A stretch of DNA of 64,000 nt from an uncultured Bacilli bacterium (GTDB lineage Bacteria; Bacillota_I; Bacilli_A; RF39; UBA660), in contig CAKOPG010000001.1 of assembly GCA_934098745.1 (NCBI GenBank), positions 62,001-126,000 of the forward strand. Reading direction: 5' to 3'. Numbering within the stretch: position 1 is the stretch's first letter; every line of letters begins with the position of its first letter. Shown in pieces: positions 35,163 through 45,700 of this stretch. Under the pieces are notes generated by a model that was not told where the DNA came from, did not search any database, and worked only from the letters and a program-made list of their open reading frames with translations. The position numbers were made by a program, and so were the translations under genes.

Positions 35163-35708
35163 ATGAAATATATTGCATTATTAAGAGGAATAAATATTAG
35201 TGGTAAGAATAAAATAGCGATGTCAGAACTAAAAAGACTTTTCGAAGAAAATAATTATCAAAATGTATCTACTTATCTCAATAGTGGTAATGTTATCTTT
35301 GAAAGTAATATAGATAATAAAGAAGATATTATGAATAATATTTATAAACTTATAGAGATTAATTTTTCGCTTAAAATACCAGTATATATCATGACGGATA
35401 AAGAATTAGAAAATATTTTAAATAATAGTCCAGAATGGTGGGGTAATAAGAATAAAGATATATATGATAATTTAATATTTATAATTCCTCCGACTAAATA
35501 TGAAGAAGTATATAATACGGTGGGGTTACCAAAAGAAGATATTGAGAAAATTAAAGAATATAATAATACTATATTTTGGTCATTTGATTTAAATAATTAT
35601 CGAAAATCTAATTGGTGGATTAAAACAGCTAGTACTGATATAAAAGATAAGATTACGATAAGGACTGCTAATACGATGAAGAAAATATTAGAAATATGTC
35701 AGAAATAG
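35163..35708 (+). CDS. DUF1697 family protein
   Basis: 181 residues. The opening MKYIALLRGINISGKNKI and YLNSGNVIFESN are diagnostic of DUF1697, a widespread soluble family of unknown function with a ferredoxin-like fold. It follows mutM by twenty bases with a good ribosome site (GTGGAGG) and is the last gene before a terminator. Linkage to polA and mutM may hint at a role in DNA metabolism, but that is only context. Confidence 0.92.
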   Translation: MKYIALLRGINISGKNKIAMSELKRLFEENNYQNVSTYLNSGNVIFESNIDNKEDIMNNIYKLIEINFSLKIPVYIMTDKELENILNNSPEWWGNKNKDIYDNLIFIIPPTKYEEVYNTVGLPKEDIEKIKEYNNTIFWSFDLNNYRKSNWWIKTASTDIKDKITIRTANTMKKILEICQK

Positions 35709-35729
35709 ATTATAAGATTAGTTAAGAAG

Positions 35730-35757
35730 AGTATCACTTTTATTAGTGATGCTTTTT
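35730..35757 (+). terminator. Intrinsic terminator after polA-mutM-DUF1697
   Basis: AGTATCACT pairs with AGTGATGCT (one G-U) around TTTATT, then five T. Confidence 0.85.
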
Positions 35758-35796
35758 AAATATTATATAAGTCTCTTTCTTAAAATAGTAAAGTTA

Positions 35797-35805
35797 TGAT
35801 ATAAT
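35797..35805 (+). promoter_or_regulatory. Extended -10 promoter of scpAB-pdp
   Basis: TG, one base, TATAAT (35800-35805); the -35 is weak. It lies 33 bases before scpA. Confidence 0.6.
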
Positions 35806-35838
35806 ATTTATATATATAAACAGATAAAAGGTGTAAAT

Positions 35839-36567
35839 ATGGATTATAGTATTAAGATAAATGAATTTGAGGGACCATTAGATTTACTTTTACATTTAAT
35901 AAAACAGTCTAATATAAATATTCAAGATATTGATATAGCAGTGATAACAAAACAATATTTAGATTATATTAATAAGATGGAAGAGTTAAATATTAATGTA
36001 GCAGCAACTTATATTGTTATGGCAGCAGAACTTATGGAAATTAAGTCTAGATCTTTACTTCCTAAGAAGGAAGATGAAAATATAGAAAATGAAGAAGATG
36101 AAGAAATATCTAGGGAAAATCTTATTAATAAACTAGTGGAATATCAAAAGTATAAAGATATGACAGGAAAGTTTAAAGAGTTAGAAAATGAGAGAAAGAT
36201 GATATATGTTAAAGCTCCAGAGAAAGCTAATAATTATATAGATAATACAATAGTTAGAGATGATAGTGTATCTTTAGATGACTTGGTTAATGCTTTTAAG
36301 AAATTTTTAGAGAGAATTGATAGAGAGAAACCATTAACAACGAAGATTACTTCAAAAGAGTATAGTGTTAAGGAAAGAAAACAAAATATTAGAAAGATTC
36401 TTCGAGATAAGAAGAAGGTATTATTTACAGAGTTATTTGAAGAAAAAAATATTGCTTATGTTGTAGTAACTTTTTTATCAATATTAGAGATGACTAAAGA
36501 GCATGAGGTTATGTTAAAACAAGATGGTAATTTTAAAGATATTTTAATAGAGTTGAAGGTGAAATAA
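35839..36567 (+). CDS. scpA: Segregation and condensation protein A
   Basis: 242 residues. The start FEGPLDLLLHLIKQSNINI is the ScpA kleisin signature, with YIVMAAELMEIKSRSLLP next; the C-terminal winged-helix end (VVVTFLSILEMTKEHEV) binds the SMC head. ScpA bridges the SMC dimer with ScpB to compact and separate chromosomes. Its stop overlaps scpB (TAATG). SMC itself is not in the window. Confidence 0.96.
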   Translation: MDYSIKINEFEGPLDLLLHLIKQSNINIQDIDIAVITKQYLDYINKMEELNINVAATYIVMAAELMEIKSRSLLPKKEDENIENEEDEEISRENLINKLVEYQKYKDMTGKFKELENERKMIYVKAPEKANNYIDNTIVRDDSVSLDDLVNAFKKFLERIDREKPLTTKITSKEYSVKERKQNIRKILRDKKKVLFTELFEEKNIAYVVVTFLSILEMTKEHEVMLKQDGNFKDILIELKVK

Positions 36568-37124
36568 TGAAAGGTATTATTGAAGGACTTTTATATGTAC
36601 AAGGTGATTTAGGTCTTACTATAAATCAGGTGTCTGAGATATTAGAGATATCTTTAGATGAGGCAAAAGAATTAATTCTTTCATTGAAACAAGATTATAT
36701 AAATGAAGATAGAGGACTTAGGATTAATTATTTGGGGAATTCTTTTAAGTTAGCTACAAAGGAAGAACATAGAAAGTATTATCAGAAGTTATTAGAGAAT
36801 CCTAAGAATAATACTTTATCTAATCAAGCATTAGAAACTTTAGCTATTATTGCTTATAATGAACCTATTACTAGAGGGGATATCGATGAAATGAGAGGCG
36901 TAGATTCAGTATATGTAATAAGAAGATTATTAGCTAAGGGATTGATTAAAGAAAATGGTCGTAGTGATAAACCGGGTCATCCTATTTTATATAAGACGAC
37001 AGATGAATTTTTAGATTATTTTGGATTATCTACTAAAGAAGATTTACCGAAGATAGAAATGCTTGATAATATTAATAATGAAGATAAGGATTTGTTTAAA
37101 TCAACTTATAAAGATGAAATATAA
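36567..37124 (+). CDS. scpB: Segregation and condensation protein B
   Basis: 185 residues, two winged-helix domains. IEGLLYVQGDLGLT..., then LSNQALETLAIIAYNEPITR, DEMRGVDSVYVIRRLLAKGLI and GRSDKPGHPILYKTTDEFL are standard ScpB motifs. It binds ScpA as a dimer. Translationally coupled to scpA by a one-base overlap. Confidence 0.97.
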   Translation: MKGIIEGLLYVQGDLGLTINQVSEILEISLDEAKELILSLKQDYINEDRGLRINYLGNSFKLATKEEHRKYYQKLLENPKNNTLSNQALETLAIIAYNEPITRGDIDEMRGVDSVYVIRRLLAKGLIKENGRSDKPGHPILYKTTDEFLDYFGLSTKEDLPKIEMLDNINNEDKDLFKSTYKDEI

Positions 37125-37144
37125 TATATAAAGGAGATGGAAAA

Positions 37145-38413
37145 ATGAATTTTATTGATTTGATTAATAAGAAAAGAATGGGTTTGGAATTAACGGATGA
37201 AGAAATTAATTATATGATAAAAGGATACTTAGATGGCAGTATTAAAGATTATCAGATGAGTGCGATGCTTATGGCGATAGTATTAAAAGGAATGACTAAT
37301 GAAGAAATATTTTCACTTACTAAATATATGGCAACATCATCAGATATGTTAGATTTATCAGTTCTTGGTGATAAGACAATAGATAAGCATTCAACGGGTG
37401 GGGTTGGTGATAAAACAACGCTTATAATTAGTCCAATAGTGGCTGCTTGTGGAGTAAAGGTAGCTAAGATGAGTGGACGTGGGTTAGGACATACGGGCGG
37501 AACGATCGATAAGTTAGAAGCAATTCCCCACTTTTCAGTTAATTTATCGAAAGAAGATTTTATTAAACAAGTAAATGAAATAGGCGTGGCTATTACGAGT
37601 CAAACAGAAAATGTAGCAATAGCTGATAAAAAAATATATGCTTTAAGAGATGCTACAGGAACTGTACAATCTATTCCATTAATCGCATCATCTATTATGA
37701 GTAAGAAAATAGCTCTTGGAACTAAAAAGTTGGTAATAGATGTTAAAGTTGGTCAAGGGGCTTTGATGAAAACGAAAGAAGATGCTTTAGAACTTGCTAG
37801 ACTAATGATAGAGATAGGGCATGCTCATGGCATGCAAGTAGTGGCAATGCTTACTAATATGGATATTCCTCTTGGTAATAATATAGGTAATGCTTTAGAA
37901 GTAGAAGAAGCTATTGATATATTAAAAAATGGCAAAAAGGGTAATTTAAGAGATATATGTATTCTTCTTGCTACGGAGATGGTTAGTTTAGGACTTGATA
38001 TTTCACCAGATTTAGCTAAAGATAAGGTAATTAAGGTACTAGATGAGGGCGATGCGTATAAGAAATTTATAGAGTTAGTAGAATATCAACATGGCGATAT
38101 TACAAGGTTACCTAAAGCTAAGAATTATTATGAAATAAAAGCTAGTGATGAGGGATATTTAACAAATATTGATGCTTATAAACTAGGAGTATTATCAATG
38201 CATTTAGGAGCAGGAAGAATTAATAAAGAAGATGAGATCGATTATAGTGCTGGAATTGTTTTAAATAAAAATTTGAATGATTATGTAGCAAAGGGTGATG
38301 TCTTAATGACTCTTTATACGAATAGAGAATTACCTAAGATAAGTGATGATATATTTAAGATATCTCCGGATAAAACAGAAGATGAAAAATTAATTATAGA
38401 TATTGTTAAATAG
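37145..38413 (+). CDS. pdp: Pyrimidine-nucleoside (thymidine) phosphorylase
   Basis: 422 residues. DKHSTGGVGDKTTLIISPIV is the phosphate-binding family signature; MSGRGLGHTGGTIDKLEAIP, the Lys/Ser-containing SSIMSKKIALGTKKLVIDVK and KVGQGA are also conserved. It splits thymidine, uridine or deoxyuridine with phosphate for base salvage and sugar use. It is third in the operon after scpB (20 bases) with a strong ribosome site AAAGGAG. A terminator overlaps the stop region. Confidence 0.95.
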   Translation: MNFIDLINKKRMGLELTDEEINYMIKGYLDGSIKDYQMSAMLMAIVLKGMTNEEIFSLTKYMATSSDMLDLSVLGDKTIDKHSTGGVGDKTTLIISPIVAACGVKVAKMSGRGLGHTGGTIDKLEAIPHFSVNLSKEDFIKQVNEIGVAITSQTENVAIADKKIYALRDATGTVQSIPLIASSIMSKKIALGTKKLVIDVKVGQGALMKTKEDALELARLMIEIGHAHGMQVVAMLTNMDIPLGNNIGNALEVEEAIDILKNGKKGNLRDICILLATEMVSLGLDISPDLAKDKVIKVLDEGDAYKKFIELVEYQHGDITRLPKAKNYYEIKASDEGYLTNIDAYKLGVLSMHLGAGRINKEDEIDYSAGIVLNKNLNDYVAKGDVLMTLYTNRELPKISDDIFKISPDKTEDEKLIIDIVK

Positions 38414-38442
38414 CATTTAGTAAGAAGACTAAGTGCTTTTTA
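38412..38442 (+). terminator. Intrinsic terminator after pdp
   Basis: AGCATTTAGT (38412-38421) pairs with ACTAAGTGCT (38428-38437), then TTTTT. The 5' arm overlaps the TAG stop. Confidence 0.88.
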
Positions 38443-38477
38443 TGTGGAAGATTAGGCATAAAAAATGTTAAATAGGG

Positions 38478-38506
38478 TTGATATTATATGAATAAGTAGT
38501 TATAAT
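38478..38506 (+). promoter_or_regulatory. Promoter of ligase/pseudokinase cassette A
   Basis: TTGATA (38478-38483), 17 bases, TATAAT (38501-38506). The ~70 bases from here to the start codon are nearly identical to those before the paralogous ligase at 49334, including the GGGGGATATT ribosome site, so the promoter was copied with the genes. Confidence 0.8.
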
Positions 38507-38539
38507 ATAGAATATGTATTCGTTTTAAAGGGGGATATT

Positions 38540-40516
38540 ATGAAAAAAGAAGAGCTTAATAATTATAAGAAAAGGATAGGAGAATTATCTTTAGAAGAAC
38601 AAAAATTAAGAAGTTTATATTTAAGAGAATTATCTTTAGGGAAAATTCAGGGACCAGGTACGGGATATTTGTCAATTGATAGACCATGGCTAAAATATTA
38701 TAGTGAAGATGCAATCACTAGTGATTTACCTAAAATGACAGCTTATCAATATATGTGTCATGAGAATGTCGATAATTTAAGTACGAAGGCAATATCATAT
38801 TTTGGAAAAGAAATTAGTTTTAAAAAATATATTAAAAAAATAAATAAAATGGCAAAAAAACTTCAAAATATGGGAGTTAAAGCAGGAGACGTTGTAACGG
38901 TTATGTCTGTTTGTAATCCGGAAGTTGAAATACTTTTCTATGCACTTAATAAAATAGGAGCTGTAATTAATTTGATTGACGTAAGAAGTGATAGTAAGGC
39001 TATTAAAAAGTATGTTAATGAAGTTAAATCTAATATAGTGATGGTTATGGATGATTTCTTACCTGAATTTGATAAAGCTATGGGAGAGATGTCAACAGTT
39101 AAAAAAGTTATGACAGTTTCACCTTTTGATTCAGTACCATTTCCTTTTAATAAAATTGCTAAATTAGCTAATGATAAAGATGATAAAGAGTTATCTAAGA
39201 TGATAAATGATTTATCTAATAAAGAGAAGAAACCTAGTTTTAAGAATATTAAAAATTTTATTAAAAAAATAAGGGAGACTAGAAAGAAGAAAAATAGTCA
39301 AGTATGTGATGAAATAAATAGTATAAAGAAAATAAATAAATATATATCTTTTAGTAAAATTATGAATAAGTTAACTTTTAATAGAACAAAGGAAGTTCAA
39401 TATAAGAAAGATAGTTTGGCTGTTTTAGTTCACACTGGGGGAACTACTGGTATTGCAAAGACAGTAAAGTTATCTAATGATAATCTTAATGCAATGGCTG
39501 TACAATATAAAACACTTAATACTGGATATAATAAAGGAGATACATTTTTGAATGGTATAGTACCTTTTGTAGCTTATGGTGTGGCGGTAACAATACATAT
39601 GCCAATGTGTTTAGGTATTACTAATATAATAGCTCCAATATTATCACCAGAAGAGTTTACAGAATTTATGATTAAATATAAACCTAATCATACTATTACT
39701 ATTCCTAGTTATGTAGATGATTTTATTGATAGCAAAATTGCTGATGCAATGGATTGGAGTTGTATTAAGCACTTAGGTGTTGGCGGTGATAGTTTTTCTA
39801 AAGAGAAAGAAATGGCTGTTAATAAGTTTTTAAGTGATCATGGAGCAAATATTCTTGTTGAAAAGGGATATGGTATGACTGAACTTTCATCATCAGCGGT
39901 ATCTTGTATTGGTGAAATTAATAAACTAACTAGTTTAGGTATACCACTACCTATGAATAATATGGGGATGTTTGATGAAGATGGTAATGAATTGCAATAT
40001 GGAAATGAAGGAGAGATATGTATTTCTGGTAAAACTGAAATGTTAGGATATCTTAATAGTGAAGAAGAAGAAAAATTAGTAATAAAGAAACATATTGACG
40101 GAGTTAAGTGGGTACATTCAGGTGATTTAGGAGTTACTGATGAAGATGGCTTTTTATATTTAAAAGGTAGAATTAAGAGAATGATTATTCATGGGGGATT
40201 TAAGTTATATCCAGCACTTATTGAGGGAACAATTGTAGAACACCCAGATATTAATAATTGTTGTGTAATAACTATTCCTAGTAAAGAATTTGGCTCTTCA
40301 CCGGAAGCACATGTGGTACTTAAAGAGGATAAAATTAAAGAGTGGAAAAAAATTAAAGAAGAATTAATAGAGTTATGTAAAGAAGAACTTCCAGATTATT
40401 CTCAACCAGTTGACTTTATCGTAGAAGAAGAATTACCATTAACAGTAGTTGGTAAAGTTGATTATAAAAAATTGGAAAGAAAAAGAAATATAGAAATAGA
40501 GAATGAAAATAAATAA
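38540..40516 (+). CDS. Adenylate-forming acyl-CoA/acid ligase, cassette A
   Basis: 658 residues, ANL superfamily. Adenylation motifs are complete: VHTGGTTGIAK (ATP loop), YGMTELSSS, HSGDLG, LKGRIKRMIIHGGFKLYP and the C-terminal catalytic Lys in PLTVVGKVDYKK. A shared helical N-terminus (ERIGELSLEEQ-like, GKIQGPGTGYLSIDRPW) precedes the core. It activates a carboxylic acid with ATP; acid and acceptor are unknown, and no carrier protein or CoA-using gene is adjacent. A long lysine-rich insert (~230-290) is missing in the paralogue at 49334. Next to it, after a hairpin, is a 7TM pseudokinase gene; the pair is duplicated 10.8 kb downstream. Confidence 0.85.
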   Translation: MKKEELNNYKKRIGELSLEEQKLRSLYLRELSLGKIQGPGTGYLSIDRPWLKYYSEDAITSDLPKMTAYQYMCHENVDNLSTKAISYFGKEISFKKYIKKINKMAKKLQNMGVKAGDVVTVMSVCNPEVEILFYALNKIGAVINLIDVRSDSKAIKKYVNEVKSNIVMVMDDFLPEFDKAMGEMSTVKKVMTVSPFDSVPFPFNKIAKLANDKDDKELSKMINDLSNKEKKPSFKNIKNFIKKIRETRKKKNSQVCDEINSIKKINKYISFSKIMNKLTFNRTKEVQYKKDSLAVLVHTGGTTGIAKTVKLSNDNLNAMAVQYKTLNTGYNKGDTFLNGIVPFVAYGVAVTIHMPMCLGITNIIAPILSPEEFTEFMIKYKPNHTITIPSYVDDFIDSKIADAMDWSCIKHLGVGGDSFSKEKEMAVNKFLSDHGANILVEKGYGMTELSSSAVSCIGEINKLTSLGIPLPMNNMGMFDEDGNELQYGNEGEICISGKTEMLGYLNSEEEEKLVIKKHIDGVKWVHSGDLGVTDEDGFLYLKGRIKRMIIHGGFKLYPALIEGTIVEHPDINNCCVITIPSKEFGSSPEAHVVLKEDKIKEWKKIKEELIELCKEELPDYSQPVDFIVEEELPLTVVGKVDYKKLERKRNIEIENENK

Positions 40517-40536
40517 AAACTTTTATTCTCTTTTTT
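40498..40536 (+). terminator. Hairpin terminator between ligase A and pseudokinase A
   Basis: The arm at 40498-40509 (AGAGAATGAAAA) pairs imperfectly with TTTTATTCTCT (40521-40531), followed by six T. It overlaps the ligase stop. Cassette B has the same device at the same place. Confidence 0.65.
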
Positions 40537-40575
40537 CTTGTGATATAATTTTATTATAGAGAAGAGAGTGATATT

Positions 40576-42357
40576 GTGATAAGTGTAAATAGTACTATAT
40601 TTTTTACAATAATTAGCTTTTTTTATAGTTTGCTATTATTTGTAGTATATTTTTCTAGAGAAAAGATTAAAACACCAGAGAATAAAATATATTCAAAATT
40701 AATTATAATTAACTTTATAGGAATAGTTTTAGAACTATTATGTTGTATTTTTGCTGGTAAAGCTTTGGAATTTATGAAAGTATATACTATTATTAATAAA
40801 TTATTTTTACTTTATTTGATAGTTTGGTGTTCAGTATTTGGAGTTTATGTATTTTTGATATCTGCTAATATTGATGATAAGAAGGCTTTAAGAAAATATA
40901 TAAATAAAGTTATTTATTTTTACTTATTTCTTGATATAATATTTGGAGCATTAATATTCTCTTTGCCAGTTCAATTTCATTTTGTAGATGAAGTGGTAAT
41001 GTATTCTTATGGAACTGCTGCTAATATTGTATATATAGGTAGTTTTATATCAATAGCATTAATGATATTTTGTTTAATTAAGAATTATAAAAATATTAAG
41101 AGTAAAAAGTATTTACCTATATTCGTGTACTTGATATTAGGTACTGCTACGACAGCTATTCAGAAAATTTTCCCTAATTTACTTATGGCTACTTCAATGG
41201 AAGCTTTTGTAACGGTATTAATGTATTTCACAATAGAAAATCCTGATATGAAATTACTTAAAGAGATGCATGAAGCTAAAGAGATAAGTGATAATGCTAA
41301 TGAAGAGAAAACTTTGTTTTTATATAATATGACTCAAGAAATTAGAGAGACTACTAAAAATATCGATGATGAAGCAGATATAATAATAGATAGTGATAAT
41401 CTTGATGATGACAAAGAAAGTGCTAGAAATATAAAGAGTGAAACTTCTAAATTTAGAATGATGACGAATGATATTTTTGATATATCAGCAGTAGAGGCTT
41501 CAAGTATAAAGATATATAATAATAAATATAATATTAAGACGATTCTTAAGGAAGTAGTAAATATATATAATAATAGTTGTAAGAGTAAAAATATAGAATT
41601 TAGAACTAATATTGAACATAATATTCCGGATACACTATATGGAGATAGTATTAGTTTAAAGAAAGTATTAAGTTTAATTCTTACTAATAGTTTAAAATAT
41701 ACGAATAAGGGATATATAGAAATAGATGTCAATACAATTATCAAGAATAATATCTGTAGATTAATATTTACTATTGAAGATTCTGGACCTGGTATTAAAA
41801 GTAGTGAATTAGAAAAAATAAGAGTAAACAATAAGAACTTAAATGAAGCATATAAAATGATTACCTTAATGAATGGTACAATGTTAATAAATTCTAATTA
41901 TGGAGTAGGAACAAAAGTAAAAATAATAATGGATCAGTTAATGGAAGTAGAACAATCTAAAGAATTGAAACAATATAATGAGATATATGATAATATGAAG
42001 ATTTTGGTAGTAGATGATAATGAAGCCACATTCAAGATAATTGAGAAGATGTTAAAGGGTAGTAAAATAGAAATAGATACTTCTTTAAATGGAAAAGATT
42101 GTTTAAATAAGATTAAGAGTAAGAATAGGTATGATGTAATATTGTTAGATGAAGAATTATCGCAAATAACAGGAGAAGATTTACTTAATAAATTAAAAGA
42201 AATAAGAAATTATAATACTCCGGTAATATTACTTACTAAAGATAATAGTTATGAATATAATTTAGAATATAAGAATATGGGATTTGATGATTATATTGTA
42301 AGACCATTTAAAAGGGAAGTATTACTTAGTAAATTAGATAAGTTTCATAAAAAATAA
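40576..42357 (+). CDS. 7TM hybrid pseudo-histidine kinase with receiver domain, copy A
   Basis: 593 residues from a GTG start (GAGAGTGA upstream). Residues ~8-225 are about seven membrane helices. A coiled linker leads to a HisKA-like helix that reads NMTQEIRETTKN where kinases have NMSHEIRTPLN: the phospho-accepting His is Gln254. The ATPase domain still has SLKYTNKG (N box), EDSGPGI (G1) and NYGVGTKV (G2). A receiver follows (~465-590) with VDDNEATF and phospho-Asp D525 in LLDEE; its conserved Lys is replaced (VRPF). So it probably signals by binding rather than by classic phosphotransfer. Its own -10 (TATAAT, 40544-40549) lies just upstream. Copy B is identical over 841 bp. Confidence 0.8.
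   Translation: MISVNSTIFFTIISFFYSLLLFVVYFSREKIKTPENKIYSKLIIINFIGIVLELLCCIFAGKALEFMKVYTIINKLFLLYLIVWCSVFGVYVFLISANIDDKKALRKYINKVIYFYLFLDIIFGALIFSLPVQFHFVDEVVMYSYGTAANIVYIGSFISIALMIFCLIKNYKNIKSKKYLPIFVYLILGTATTAIQKIFPNLLMATSMEAFVTVLMYFTIENPDMKLLKEMHEAKEISDNANEEKTLFLYNMTQEIRETTKNIDDEADIIIDSDNLDDDKESARNIKSETSKFRMMTNDIFDISAVEASSIKIYNNKYNIKTILKEVVNIYNNSCKSKNIEFRTNIEHNIPDTLYGDSISLKKVLSLILTNSLKYTNKGYIEIDVNTIIKNNICRLIFTIEDSGPGIKSSELEKIRVNNKNLNEAYKMITLMNGTMLINSNYGVGTKVKIIMDQLMEVEQSKELKQYNEIYDNMKILVVDDNEATFKIIEKMLKGSKIEIDTSLNGKDCLNKIKSKNRYDVILLDEELSQITGEDLLNKLKEIRNYNTPVILLTKDNSYEYNLEYKNMGFDDYIVRPFKREVLLSKLDKFHKK
41438..42278 (+). repeat. 841-bp tract identical to 52083-52923 (copy A)
   Basis: Line-by-line comparison shows no difference over this length, offset 10645. 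It covers most of the kinase-like and receiver domains. Outside it the paralogues diverge: some substitutions just upstream (41281-41437) and a much more different membrane domain. Confidence 0.9.
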
Positions 42358-42390
42358 AAGCTGATAAAATGTAATTGTTTTATCAGTTTC

Positions 42391-42428
42391 AGACTGTTGA
42401 CAAAGAAATTATGTTGATAGTCTTTTTT
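42391..42428 (+). terminator. Intrinsic terminator after cassette A
   Basis: AGACTGTTGACA (42391-42402) pairs with TGTTGATAGTCT (42412-42423) with G-U pairs, then TTTTTT. A second hairpin (CTGATAAAA with TTTTATCAG, 42361-42386) precedes it. Confidence 0.8.
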
Positions 42429-42720
42429 ATTTATTAATTTGTGTATGATTAATTTGTGAGGTTGTTCATTATTTTAATAATTTTAAGTTTACTAACTTAA
42501 TTATGGCGTTGAGATGATATGAAAGTAAGTAATAAAATTAAAAAAATGCAAAATATAGATGATTTTTAAAAGTATTTTTAGATAAGATAGTTTTTTAATG
42601 AAAACTATGAAAAAAATTGAAAGAATATCTGTATTTGAAAAGATAATTGTTAAAATATTGTAAAATAGATTTAATATATTTATTAAATATGTTAAAATGT
42701 TTAATGAAGGATTGATTAGT
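42429..42720 (+). other. Non-coding stretch before polC
   Basis: AT-rich, no supported gene. A 16-codon frame (MKVSNKIKKMQNIDDF, near 42520) with GAGATGAT before it may be a remnant of a small gene. The likely polC start is ATG 42721, not the ATG at 42697. Confidence 0.4.
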
Positions 42721-45700
42721 ATGATGCAGGAAAAACTAGAAAAATTATTTAAAGAAATAGGTATAGAAGAAGAGATGTATGCTTATTTTGATGAGGCTTC
42801 TATTTATAAGGTAGTGGTATATGATAAAAATAAGATCCTAGAATTTATTATTAATACTAAAGAGTGTTTACCAATAGAGGTATATAATAATGTTTTATAT
42901 AAACTAGGTATAAGTTTTAAAGGTTTTGAAGTTGTTAAATTAATAATTAGACCTAGTAATATTGATAATTCTAAGATTAGATCATACTATCAAAATATTA
43001 TGAAAAATATATGTTTGGAAAGAATAAAGTATAATATATTTTTAGATAGAGATATAGATGTATGTGATAATGTTATTACTATTAAGACTTATAATAAGAT
43101 GGAATGTATGAGTATGTTTCAATTAAAGGAAGAATTAATAGATAAATTTAAGTGTTATGGATTTTCTTTGGATATTAATATCGATTTAGTTACTTCTCAT
43201 GATGAGGATTTGATTAATAAGATAGAACAAGAAAAAGAAAGTGTTTATGTGGCTCCTAGTAATACTAATAAGGTAGATAAACCTAAGATGGTGGAAGAGG
43301 GAGAAAAGAAACCAGTATTTAAAGCTAAGAAGAGTAAAGAAGTAACACCTATTAAAGATGTATTATATGAAGTAGATAATATTAATATTGCAGGTACTAT
43401 ATTTGGAGTAGATTATTTTGAATCTAAGAGTGGTTATAAGATAATTACGATAAAGGTAACTGATTATACAGATAGTATGTATGTTAAGATGTTTACTAAG
43501 GATGAAGATGAATATGCTTTAATTAAGAAGTTATTAAAGGAAGGTAAATGGTATAATTTTTATGGTAGAGCTTCAATGGATAAGTATGCTAATGAGATTG
43601 TTTTTAATACAAGATATAAAGATACATATGAGATAGAAGCTCCAGTTAAAGAAGAAATAAAAGATTTAGAGGAAGTTAAAAGAGTAGAATTGCATGCTCA
43701 TACGATGATGAGTCAAATGGATGGTATTACAAGAGTTGATTTAGGTAAACATACATGTGAACTAGTTAGTAAGACTATTGAAATGGGCTATAGAGGGGTT
43801 GCTATTACCGATCATTCGGGATGTCAAGCATTTCCAATAGCCTTTGGTTTAATAACAGATCATAATAAAAAAATTAGAAAAGGATTAAAAGAAAAGTTAG
43901 AAGAATTAACTAATAAACTTAATGAAGAAATAAGTGATAGGGAAAATATTAATAAAGAAATAGAAGATGTTAAGAAAAAGATAGATAATCCTCCAATATT
44001 TAAGGGACTATATGGAACAGAATTAACTTTAGTAGATGATTCGGTAGATATTGTAGTTAGACCAAGTGATTTATCTTTAAAAGATAGTACTTATGTGGTT
44101 TTTGATACAGAAACAACCGGTTTTAATGCTGGTGGCGGAGATCAAATGATCGAAATTGGAGCAGTTAAAATATGTGGTGATGAAATAGTTGATAGATTTG
44201 ATGAATTAATTGATCCAGGAAGACATATTCCTAATAAAATAACAGAACTTACATGTATTACGGATGAAATGGTTCAGGGTAAAGACAATGAAGAAGAAGT
44301 TACTAAGAGGTTTCTTGCTTGGGCAGGAGATGCTCCAATGGTAGCTCATAATGCTAAATTTGATATATCTTTTATAGAAATGGCGATGAAGAAATATAAT
44401 TTAGGAGAATTTAAAAATACTGTTATTGATACTTTAGAAGTGTCTAGGGCTTTAGATCAAGGATTTGCTAGACATAATTTATCAGCTTTAGTTAAAAGAT
44501 ATAATGTTCCATGGGAAGAAGATGCTCATCATAGAGCTGATTATGATGCTGAAGGAACAGCCCATGTATTTAGTAAGATGATTCAGAAATTGGTAGCACA
44601 AAATTATGAAACAATTAAAGATTTGAATAAACTGGTATTAATGGATGAAATATATAAATTCGGTAGAACGTATCATTTTAATGCTATAGCAGTTAATAAA
44701 AAGGGACTTAAAAATTTATTTAAAATAATATCATTAGCTAATACAACATATTTATATAAAACACCGAGAATACTAAGAAGTAAACTTTCAGAATTACGTG
44801 AGGGATTACTTATAGGTAGTGGTTGTTATGAATCGGAAGTATTTCAAGAAGCAAGTAGGAAAGAGGGACAAGAACTTACTAATATAATTAATTTTTATGA
44901 TTATGTAGAGGTTCAACCACCTGAAGTATATGGACATTTATTACAGACGGGGGACTTTGGTAGTAAAGAAGAACTTATTAATCATATTAAGAAAATAATT
45001 ACGGCTACGAAGGAAGCAGGAAAGATAATTGTAGCTACGGGAGATGTACATCATTTTAGTAGAGAAGATAAAATATATAGAGAAATTATAGTTAATCAGA
45101 AAGTTCCCGGAGGAGGAAGACATCCACTTGCTAAAAGTAATATTACTGAAATTCCTTCACAACATTTTAGAACTACTAGGGAAATGCTTAATGATTTTGA
45201 TTTTCTTGATCAAGAGTTAGCTTATGAAATAGTAGTTACTAATACAAATAAGGTATTAGATATGGTGGAAGAAATTGAAGTAATTATTGATACGGGAGGT
45301 ATTCCTTTTTCACCAAGAGTAAAGAGCGATGATGGTAATTCATATTTGGATTGTCCTAGAGTAGTAACAGATTTAGTATTTTCAAAAGCTTCTTCTTGGT
45401 ATGGAGATGATTTACCACATAATATTCTTGAACGTATTTCTAAGGAATTATATGGAGATATTGTTTATAAATGTTGTTCTTCTATAGTAGATGAGGAAAA
45501 TAAAGAGCTGGATTCTTCACAAAAAGAAGATGAAATATTTAAAAGATTACATGATATTATATTAAAAGGCTTTGATGAAGTAAAAAAAGTTGTTGGTGAA
45601 TATGTTAAGAAACATTGGGATAGTGAAACTTTAGAGCTAGATGAAAAAACTTTGGCTAAACAAGTAAAAAATGAACTAGGAGGAATAATTGGTGGGGGAT

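Noticed and set aside
41334..41831. 165-codon minus-strand frame opposite pseudokinase A (and its twin at 51979-52476)
   Set aside because: It is duplicated only because the plus-strand gene is. Composition is Leu/Ile-rich as expected of an antisense shadow in AT-rich DNA.
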